Assembly (NCBI GenBank): GCA_002305715.1
Contig: DBQD01000070.1
Location: forward strand, 1 to 19,394
Origin: Proteiniphilum sp. UBA1403
GTDB lineage: Bacteria > Bacteroidota > Bacteroidia > Bacteroidales > Dysgonomonadaceae
Direction: 5' to 3'
Length of the DNA stretch: 19,394 nt
Shown: positions 7,876 through 13,922 of the stretch, one piece after another
How positions within the stretch are numbered: position 1 is the first letter of the stretch
Layout of the letters: every line of letters starts with the position of its first letter
Translations under genes and position numbers: made by a program
The notes under the pieces: model-generated
What the model saw: the letters and a program-made list of their open reading frames with translations, nothing else
Told to the model about the DNA's origin: nothing
Databases searched by the model: none

Positions 7876-9114
7876 ATGCAATACGGAGAAAATGTTCGTT
7901 TGGCATTCCAAGGATTGATTGACCATAAGTTTCGTTCCTTTCTTACCATGTTGGGAATCATCTTCGGTGTCGCATCCGTTATTACGATGTTATCGATTGG
8001 AGAAGGTGCCAAACGGGAAGCTATCGCCAAATACCAGGATCTGGGAGTAAACAATATTATCATTCGCGAAAAATCACTCTCCGATGAAGAATTGGAGGAG
8101 GTGAGGGCAAGGTTTTCACAAGGCCTATCCATTCAGGATGCACAAGTTATTCAAGAAATTGTCCCCGGGGTAGAACGGATAGCCTCACAGGCTGAAAAAA
8201 ATACAGATGTTCGGTACAATGATAAAACGGTAAGATCCACCATCATAGGCATCACCCCCGACTTTCAAACCATGATGAATTACAACGTTGAAAAAGGGTA
8301 CTTCATCAATGAAAAGCACAACAACGAACGCCTTAAAGTATGTGTATTGGGTTCTGGTGTTGCAGCCAGTTTCTTTAAAGGAGAAGATCCAATCGGGAAA
8401 TTGGTTAAGATTGACGATCAATGGTTGGAGGTGATCGGCGTACTTGAATCGAAAAGCCTTTTCACGGAAACCGTTGGCGAATTAGCCGCTCGCGATCTGA
8501 ATACCGATGTTTTCGTACCCATATCTTTATTCTTGAATCGATTCACGCGCGACAATCCACTCTCCAGTCAAATCCAGCAAATAACCGTTCAGTTAAAAAA
8601 TTCGGACAAACTGGTAGAAGCCTCCAAAATCATCAACGAAATTCTACGCCGTCATCATTTCAATAACAACGACTATAGCATTGTAATTCCCTTCGAACTG
8701 TTGAAGCAGGAAGAAAAAGAGCGTCAAATCTACAATTTCCTGTTGGGCGCCATTGCTGCCATCTCTCTGTTGGTTGGTGGCATAGGTATCATGAATATCA
8801 TGTTGGCAACAGTGATGGAACGTACACGTGAAATTGGTATTCGCCGAGCTGTAGGAGCACGTAAAATTGACATCATGAGTCAGTTTGTCACCGAATCGGT
8901 GGTAATAAGTATCACAGGCGGAATCATTGGTGTACTCATCGGTATTATTCTATCGCTCACAGTATCACTGTTTACCGATGTAACCACTTTTATCAAGCCC
9001 TACTCCGTTTTTATTGCATTCTCTTTTTCCGTAATTGTAGGAGTGAGTTTCGGTTATCTACCAGCTAAGAATGCTGCTAATTTAAAACCGGTCGATTCCA
9101 TTCGCTACGAATAA
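7876..9114 (+). CDS. MacB/FtsX-family ABC transporter permease
   Basis: A 412-residue inner-membrane protein with the four-helix MacB plan. TM1 covers about residues 18-40 (FRSFLTMLGIIFGVASVITM). A large periplasmic domain of about 230 residues follows. TM2 starts near 283 and continues into the conserved coupling segment MERTREIGIRRAVGAR. Two more helices come near 337-360 and 375-395, ending in YLPAKNAANLKPVDSIRYE. MacB-type transporters use ATP-driven movements of the periplasmic domain to push substrate through the adaptor and TolC rather than moving it across the inner membrane. E. coli MacB has its ATPase fused to the N-terminus; here the ATPase is a separate gene directly downstream. 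The start lies 8 bases after adaptor 3. The substrate is unknown. Confidence 0.92.
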   Translation: MQYGENVRLAFQGLIDHKFRSFLTMLGIIFGVASVITMLSIGEGAKREAIAKYQDLGVNNIIIREKSLSDEELEEVRARFSQGLSIQDAQVIQEIVPGVERIASQAEKNTDVRYNDKTVRSTIIGITPDFQTMMNYNVEKGYFINEKHNNERLKVCVLGSGVAASFFKGEDPIGKLVKIDDQWLEVIGVLESKSLFTETVGELAARDLNTDVFVPISLFLNRFTRDNPLSSQIQQITVQLKNSDKLVEASKIINEILRRHHFNNNDYSIVIPFELLKQEEKERQIYNFLLGAIAAISLLVGGIGIMNIMLATVMERTREIGIRRAVGARKIDIMSQFVTESVVISITGGIIGVLIGIILSLTVSLFTDVTTFIKPYSVFIAFSFSVIVGVSFGYLPAKNAANLKPVDSIRYE

Positions 9115-9128
9115 AAACTTGACAAGAA

Positions 9129-9827
9129 ATGTTGATCGAAATAATAGACTTAAAAAAGAATTATCTGCTTGGAGACACCGAAATACCTGTTATTCACGGC
9201 ATCAATCTCAATATTGAGAAGAATGAATATGTGGCAATTATGGGTCCGTCGGGTTCTGGAAAATCCACATTGATGAATATCCTGGGATGTCTCGACACAG
9301 CTTCGAGTGGTCACTATTACTTTAACGGCACAGATGTGAATACATTAGACGATGATGCCCTGTCGATCATGCGAAACAAGGAGATAGGTTTTATCTTTCA
9401 AAACTTCAACCTACTACCCCGTCTGAATGCCATTCAAAATGTAGAACTCCCCCTTATTTATGCTGGAACACAAAGTGAGGAACGCAAAGAAAGAGCATTA
9501 AGAGCTTTGAATAGGGTTGGACTGTCGGATCGTGTGCATCATAAGCCCTCAGAGCTAAGTGGAGGACAACGACAGCGTGTGGCCATAGCGCGTGCATTGG
9601 TTACAAATCCCGGTATCTTATTGGCCGATGAGCCTACAGGTGCTCTAGATTCAAAAACGGGTGTTGAAATTATGCGTTTATTCGAAGAACTGCACAGTGA
9701 GGGTAATACCATTATTCTTATCACGCACGAGCAAGAGATAGCCGACTATGCCCATCGGAACATTTATCTGAAAGATGGCATGATTCATTCCGACAAAAAG
9801 AATTCCGACAAGAAAATTGTCTTTTAA
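9129..9827 (+). CDS. ABC transporter ATP-binding protein (MacB/LolD type)
   Basis: A 232-residue cytoplasmic ATPase with every catalytic element intact: Walker A GPSGSGKS (39-46), Q-loop Gln 91 (FIFQNFNLLPR), ABC signature LSGGQRQR (143-150), Walker B ILLADEP (163-169) with the D-loop GALD, and switch His 200 (LITHE). The sequence belongs to the LolD/MacB/FtsE group that pairs with FtsX-type permeases, which fits the preceding gene 14 bases away. It should power the exporter as a homodimer. The C-terminus has a small lysine-rich repeat (SDKKNSDKKI) of no known meaning. The start at ATG 9129 is the normal position for this family. Confidence 0.95.
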   Translation: MLIEIIDLKKNYLLGDTEIPVIHGINLNIEKNEYVAIMGPSGSGKSTLMNILGCLDTASSGHYYFNGTDVNTLDDDALSIMRNKEIGFIFQNFNLLPRLNAIQNVELPLIYAGTQSEERKERALRALNRVGLSDRVHHKPSELSGGQRQRVAIARALVTNPGILLADEPTGALDSKTGVEIMRLFEELHSEGNTIILITHEQEIADYAHRNIYLKDGMIHSDKKNSDKKIVF

Positions 9828-9882
9828 TCCTACATTTCCAATTGCAACAATTATCTTCAAAAAGAAACAATATCACAAACAT

Positions 9883-11370
9883 ATGATGAGAAAAATCCTA
9901 CTTACTATCGCATTCTTTTTCCCATACTTTGTCTTATTGCAAAGTCAGTCGACCTACACCCTCACATTGGAAGAAAGCATTGAAATTGCCAAAAATAAAA
10001 GCTATTCGATGAAGAATCTGGCTGAAGATCTCAAAATAGCTGAATTCAATTTGAGATCGGCAACAAGCAGGTTGAAGACCCATATCGATTTAACACTCAA
10101 CACACCACAATTTACGGAAACGATAGAGAGCTGGAAAGACACAACCGGTATAACGTTTTATTACCCCATAAAAGAACTGGGTTACACCAGTACACTCACC
10201 ATCAATCAACCATTACCGACCGATGGTAATATATTTATATCTAACTCATTATCAAGTGGTGAAAATCTCGAAAACAGCTTCCGCTCTTCCCGCTTACGAT
10301 CTCGCATAGGATTTAATCAACCACTTAATTCATTTTATGCATACAACAGTATACGCACCACACTAAAAAGGGCCGAGCTTGACTACGAACGTTCCAACAA
10401 GCAGTTTAAAAGAGAGGAGTTAAACCTTGTTTATCAGGTAAATAGTGCCTATTACAACCTGCTTTCGCTACAGAAAAGCACTGATATTGCATCGCTCGAC
10501 TTGGAGAGACAGATGGAGGCATATGAAATATCGAAGAACAAGTATGCAGCAGGACTTATTCGCGAGGTCGATGCCTTGCAGATGGAGGTCGATTTGGCAG
10601 AAGCACAAAACAACCATGATATAGCCCTCTTAAATGAGACCTCGGCTAAGAATTCGTTCAAAGAGCTTTTGGGACTTGACCTAAACGACGAGATTGTTCT
10701 TAACAACGAACTCAGCTATGAAATTGTAATTGTAGATCCGGAGAAAGCTGTTGAGTTAGCCTTGAAAAACAGGCTGGAAGTACGAGAACAAGAGATCCAG
10801 ATTGAGCTGCAAGAGCTGAATATAAAACAGCAAAAAGCAAACGGAATGATACAGGGGCGCATTGATGCATATTTTGAAAAAGCCGGTATTGACCAACAGA
10901 CGAATGTGGGACTTTTCAACTCCGTAAAAAACTCCTATAACAATCTGATTGACCGAAATGCAAACTATGGTGTGGGGTTAACCATTACTATTCCCATCCT
11001 CGATTGGGGAGAGAACAGAGCGCTGGTAAGGGCATCTCAATCGAGATTAAAACAATTTACCTACAGGAAAGAGGAGGTGCAACGAGAGATTGAAACCGAA
11101 GTAAAAAACCTTATCGCCAACATAAACAGCAACTTGAAGAGATTGCAGGTACTGGAAAGAAACGTGTTGGTTGCAGAAAAAAGTTTCGATATAACACTAA
11201 AACGTTTTTCCGATGGCGACATCGACAGTCAGAGTCTGGCGCTGGAAAGAAACCGATTAAACAATGCCTATACATCTCATTTGAGGGCATATATAAACTA
11301 TCAGCTATCATTGGCCGACCTAGCTAGAAAAACTTTCTATGACTTCCGCACAAATCAAGAAATAGACTAG
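9883..11370 (+). CDS. TolC-family outer-membrane efflux protein
   Basis: Starting at ATG 9883 (or the adjacent ATG 9886) gives about 495 residues with a clean signal peptide (MRKILLTIAFFFPYFVLLQS). The open frame extends upstream to TTG 9817, but that part overlaps the ATPase gene and would put non-signal sequence in front, so it was not used. The mature protein begins with the family landmark YTLTLEESIEIAKNKS. It shows two related halves of long amphipathic helices, including VNSAYYNLLSLQKS, YAAGLIREVDALQMEVDLAEA and TITIPILDWGENRALVRASQ. These are expected of an outer-membrane trimer with a periplasmic alpha-barrel. It is the last gene of the operon, 55 bases after the ATPase, and completes a tripartite exporter. 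No strong terminator follows. Confidence 0.92.
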   Translation: MMRKILLTIAFFFPYFVLLQSQSTYTLTLEESIEIAKNKSYSMKNLAEDLKIAEFNLRSATSRLKTHIDLTLNTPQFTETIESWKDTTGITFYYPIKELGYTSTLTINQPLPTDGNIFISNSLSSGENLENSFRSSRLRSRIGFNQPLNSFYAYNSIRTTLKRAELDYERSNKQFKREELNLVYQVNSAYYNLLSLQKSTDIASLDLERQMEAYEISKNKYAAGLIREVDALQMEVDLAEAQNNHDIALLNETSAKNSFKELLGLDLNDEIVLNNELSYEIVIVDPEKAVELALKNRLEVREQEIQIELQELNIKQQKANGMIQGRIDAYFEKAGIDQQTNVGLFNSVKNSYNNLIDRNANYGVGLTITIPILDWGENRALVRASQSRLKQFTYRKEEVQREIETEVKNLIANINSNLKRLQVLERNVLVAEKSFDITLKRFSDGDIDSQSLALERNRLNNAYTSHLRAYINYQLSLADLARKTFYDFRTNQEID

Positions 11371-11468
11371 ATTGGACTTTCAAATATAGCTTTTAACCAA
11401 ACCGGATTTTAAATTAAAACCCAGTCAACACCCCAACTCTGTGCTCAAAACCACCGCTAATTAACTAA

Positions 11469-11772
11469 ATATTGTCTTTTAAAAATAACACAGATACAAA
11501 TGTAAGAGTGTTCTCCACCATTCAATATAGAAAGAATGGGGTAAACTATCCAGTGTTAAAAAAATCAAGGTGTAGCAACTGTAGCAACTGATCCGGCATC
11601 TAATGTAAAGAGTTTTTCCATTGTGGCTGATGGGGTGTACAAACTTGAGTTAAACACTGTACAAAACCAAAATAAGACGTTTACTTTTACCTATACACTC
11701 GACGGTGTTGACTACCGATTAAATATTAATTATGGGCCGTTGAAAGTGAATCCGAACCTTCTCCTACAGTAA
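11469..11772 (+). pseudogene. Frameshifted remnant of an unrecognised protein (about 100 codons)
   Basis: Two overlapping open frames carry what reads as one protein. Frame A (from 11469) gives FKNNTDTNVRVFSTIQYRKN and continues to GVNYPVLKK at the A7 run (11558-11564). Frame B (from 11560) gives NQGVATVATDPASNVKSF and continues to DYRLNINYGPLKVNPNLLLQ, ending at TAA 11770-11772. Removing one A from the run joins them. The composition (alternating polar and hydrophobic, many Asn, Thr, Tyr and Val) looks like beta-sandwich, cell-surface sequence. There is no ATG near the beginning, so the 5' end is missing as well. I do not recognise the family. A sequencing error in the homopolymer is possible, but the missing start argues for a real fragment. 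Confidence 0.5.
11572..11589 (+). repeat. 9-bp tandem duplication inside the remnant
   Basis: GTAGCAACT occurs twice in direct succession (11572-11580 and 11581-11589), encoding Val-Ala-Thr twice in the open frame. It keeps the frame and lies eight bases after the A7 run where the frame breaks. Confidence 0.9.
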
Positions 11773-11847
11773 TTTATTGCTTGGATATGCTCCAAACCCA
11801 GATTGAACAACGCAAGCGCATCTTCCAACAGTCGTTCGCAAAAAAAA

Positions 11848-11879
11848 TTTGTCGTTTCTCATGGAAACAAGTAATTTTG
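11848..11879 (+). promoter_or_regulatory. Predicted promoter of the merR-namZ operon
   Basis: TTTG (11848-11851), a 20-base spacer and TAATTTTG (11872-11879) make a full match to the Bacteroidetes consensus. Transcription should begin near 11886, giving a leader of about 38 bases that contains three 7-bp repeats. The rest of the 553-base gap between tolC and merR holds only the gene remnant at 11469-11772. Confidence 0.65.
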
Positions 11880-11890
11880 AACGATATCTC

Positions 11891-11911
11891 TTGCTGATTG
11901 CTGACTGCTGA
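11891..11911 (+). repeat. Three 7-bp tandem repeats in the merR leader
   Basis: TTGCTGA, TTGCTGA and CTGCTGA follow one another at 11891-11897, 11898-11904 and 11905-11911. They lie between the predicted transcription start and the ATG at 11924. Confidence 0.85.
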
Positions 11912-11923
11912 AATTCAAAAACT

Positions 11924-12319
11924 ATGGGTAAACGAAAAAAGCCAATCCAATTCGATGAGAAACGACTCTACTATTCCATACAGGAGGTGGCCGATCATTT
12001 TGCGGTAAATGTTTCTCTTTTGCGCTTCTGGGAGAAGGAGTTCGATAACATCCGTCCCAAAAAGACCGCAGGGGGAACTCGTCAGTTTACACGTGACGAT
12101 ATCCGGGAAGTGGAGATTGTATACCATCTTGTGAAAGAGAAGGGGATGACACTCGAAGGGGCACGGCAAACCCTTAAATCTAAGAAAGATGACGAAGCGA
12201 AACGGGTTGAGGTTGTGAGTAGGCTCGTAGAGATTAAAAAGGAACTACTGCTGCTTGAGGAGGAGTTCGCGCAGCTACATGAACAGCAGAAATACGCAAA
12301 AAAGGCCACTGAAGAATAA
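11924..12319 (+). CDS. MerR-type transcriptional regulator, short form
   Basis: A 131-residue DNA-binding protein. Residues 18-38 (SIQEVADHFAVNVSLLRFWEKEF) form a MerR winged helix-turn-helix. The wing TAGGTRQFTRDDI spans 48-60, and the second helical pair (REVEIVYHLVKEKGMTLEGARQTL) spans 61-84. The remainder (about 92-123) is a Leu/Glu-rich coiled coil for dimerisation. No effector-binding domain and no metal-binding cysteines are present, so it is not a classical metal or drug sensor; any signal must be sensed another way. It lies three bases before the NamZ-type gene and shares its promoter, so it probably regulates this operon or cell-wall genes elsewhere. The start is well supported by the promoter position. 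Confidence 0.88.
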   Translation: MGKRKKPIQFDEKRLYYSIQEVADHFAVNVSLLRFWEKEFDNIRPKKTAGGTRQFTRDDIREVEIVYHLVKEKGMTLEGARQTLKSKKDDEAKRVEVVSRLVEIKKELLLLEEEFAQLHEQQKYAKKATEE

Positions 12320-12322
12320 GTT

Positions 12323-13489
12323 ATGAGTAGATTCTATTTGCTGCTGTCCCTTTTTCTTGTGTTAACATGTGGTGCAATGAGCCAACCACAGATCCGAATG
12401 GGTTCCGAAATGACTGATCTCTATTTCCCCCTGTTGAATGGTAAAAGGGTGGCCGTGATGACCAACCAGACCGGTATTGTTGGCGATGTGCATCTGGTGG
12501 ACTTGTTAATTGACAATCACTTTAATATTGTGGGTATTTTTTCTCCCGAACATGGGTTTCGGGGTACGGCCGATGCCGGTGAACATGTAGCCAGCTCTGT
12601 GGATGAGAAAACTGGAATCCCCATTTGGTCGCTCTATGGCAGTGGTAGCGGAAAGCCGGCTGCGGACAAAATGAATGCGTTCGACATCCTGCTGTTCGAT
12701 CTGCAAGACGTGGGACTTCGCTTTTACACCTACTACGCTAGCATGGCGCGACTGATGGATGCCTGCGCGGAACAGGGTAAAAAGATGATCGTGCTCGATC
12801 GCCCCAACCCCAACGGTATGTATGTAGACGGCCCTATCCTCGACATGAAGCATAAGTCGGGTGTGGGTTGGTTGCCCATCCCTGTAGTGCACGGCATGAC
12901 ACTTGGCGAATTAGCGCTGATGATCAACGGCGAAGGGTGGCTCCCCAACGGTCGCGTGTGCGATTTGACAGTTGTTCCCTGCGAGAACTACACCCACCAG
13001 ACCCGTTATGTGCTGCCGATTGCCCCCTCACCCAACCTGCCCAACAACCACGCTATCTACCTGTACCCCTCCACCTGCCTTTTTGAAGGAACGGTGATGA
13101 GTCTAGGTAGAGGAACTGCCTTCCCCTTTGAGGCGTACGGACATCCCAATTACAAAGGATCTGCCTTCTCCTTTACACCCCGCAGCGTACCGGGTGCAAA
13201 GAATCCACCGTTGCTCAACAAACTATGCTACGGAGTTGATCTGCGGTCACTTCCCAATGAACAGATTATCCAAAATGGGTTCGACCTATCCTATGTGATT
13301 GAGGCTTACCACAACCTGAATATGGGAGACAAGTTTTTTACCTCCTTTTTTGAGAAACTGGTCGGTGTGGATTACATCCGCACCGATATCATCAGCGGAA
13401 AAACAGCAGATGAGATCAAGAATAAATGGTTTTGCGATGTGGTAAAATTCAAGCAACAACGCAAGCCCTACTTAATCTATGCGGAATAA
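12323..13489 (+). CDS. namZ: Exported DUF1343 / NamZ-type exo-beta-N-acetylmuramidase
   Basis: A 388-residue protein with an N-terminal hydrophobic signal sequence (about 1-20). Conserved DUF1343 blocks are readable in order: VAVMTNQTGI (43-52), FSPEHGFRGTADAGE (73-87), LLFDLQDVGLRFYTY (123-137), VLDRPNPNG (157-165), HGMTLGELALMINGE (190-204), PSPNLPN (235-241) and YPSTCLFEGTVMSLGRGTAFPFEAYGHP (248-275, given in part). Members of this family (YbbC/NamZ, GH171) release N-acetylmuramic acid from the non-reducing ends of peptidoglycan fragments and act in cell-wall recycling, with work reported in Bacillus and Tannerella. An envelope location fits the signal sequence. The LTC at residues 14-16 is a poor lipobox, so cleavage by signal peptidase I is more likely. 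It is the second gene of the merR operon. Family assignment is secure; the exact substrate is inferred. Confidence 0.9.
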   Translation: MSRFYLLLSLFLVLTCGAMSQPQIRMGSEMTDLYFPLLNGKRVAVMTNQTGIVGDVHLVDLLIDNHFNIVGIFSPEHGFRGTADAGEHVASSVDEKTGIPIWSLYGSGSGKPAADKMNAFDILLFDLQDVGLRFYTYYASMARLMDACAEQGKKMIVLDRPNPNGMYVDGPILDMKHKSGVGWLPIPVVHGMTLGELALMINGEGWLPNGRVCDLTVVPCENYTHQTRYVLPIAPSPNLPNNHAIYLYPSTCLFEGTVMSLGRGTAFPFEAYGHPNYKGSAFSFTPRSVPGAKNPPLLNKLCYGVDLRSLPNEQIIQNGFDLSYVIEAYHNLNMGDKFFTSFFEKLVGVDYIRTDIISGKTADEIKNKWFCDVVKFKQQRKPYLIYAE

Positions 13490-13677
13490 TTCCTCGTAAT
13501 ACAAATCTGTTTTCATGGTTTCGTCTTAGCTCAGTGTCTGTTTAATTCCTGTTTAGTCTCCTTTCTATACTGATTTTTTTTCCTTTGTGTGGATCCTATT
13601 ATTCGGAATAAACAGGCCCTCTTTCCGAAACGGGGCTGCCTCACCTTCGCTTCAGCCTCATTCCCTCTTCATTTCAA

Positions 13678-13727
13678 CCTTATCTCAACCTTATGTTTTA
13701 CAGGGCAACCATAAGGATGAGATAAGG
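13678..13727. repeat. 18-bp inverted repeat built from 11-bp direct repeats
   Basis: CCTTATCTCAACCTTATG (13678-13695) and CATAAGGATGAGATAAGG (13710-13727) are reverse complements with one mismatch, separated by 14 bases. Each arm is itself a direct repeat with an 11-base period: TCAACCTTAT at 13674-13683 and 13685-13694 on the left, and ATAAGGA-type units at 13711 and 13722 on the right. GTACATG and GTACATT follow at 13731-13744. No T-tract follows the arm, so it does not look like a rho-independent terminator. Apart from this and the valS promoter, I see nothing in the 13490-13922 gap. Confidence 0.85.
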
Positions 13728-13816
13728 AACGTACATGGTACATTGAGACAAAAATCAATTAAATTTTGGAGTTATACGTGGGAATTCCTCATATCATACC
13801 GATTGGTAAAACCGTT

Positions 13817-13849
13817 TTTGTATTTTGAATGCCATTTTTTGTATTTTTG
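13817..13849 (+). promoter_or_regulatory. Predicted promoter of valS
   Basis: TTTG (13817-13820) and TATTTTTG (13842-13849) are separated by 21 bases. Transcription should start near 13856, giving a leader of about 67 bases before the ATG at 13923. The inverted repeat at 13678-13727 lies about 90 bases upstream of the -33 element. Confidence 0.6.
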
Positions 13850-13922
13850 CACTTCATTTACAGAACAAAGAAACAACAAGTTGATAAACAGATAGACGTT
13901 GTCACTTGAATTAATTTATCGT

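Noticed and set aside
9831..9838. TACATTTC as an internal promoter for tolC
   Set aside because: The last base of the -7 consensus is wrong and no -33 element is seen; the operon promoter explains expression.
4396..11370. Naming the exporter macA-macB-tolC with a macrolide substrate
   Set aside because: The subunit types fit, but the permease and ATPase are separate and there are three adaptors; the substrate cannot be inferred from sequence.
11404..11422. Hairpin-like AT-rich sequence after tolC as an operon terminator
   Set aside because: The stem has a mismatch, is mostly A-T, and no T-tract follows.
11558..11564. Programmed frameshifting at the A7 run
   Set aside because: No start codon, no ribosome-stalling structure and no family match; decay or a sequencing error is simpler.
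13587..13895. Open frame of 102 codons between namZ and valS
   Set aside because: It contains the inverted repeat and the predicted valS promoter, matches no known family and has a low-complexity composition. It is taken as chance.
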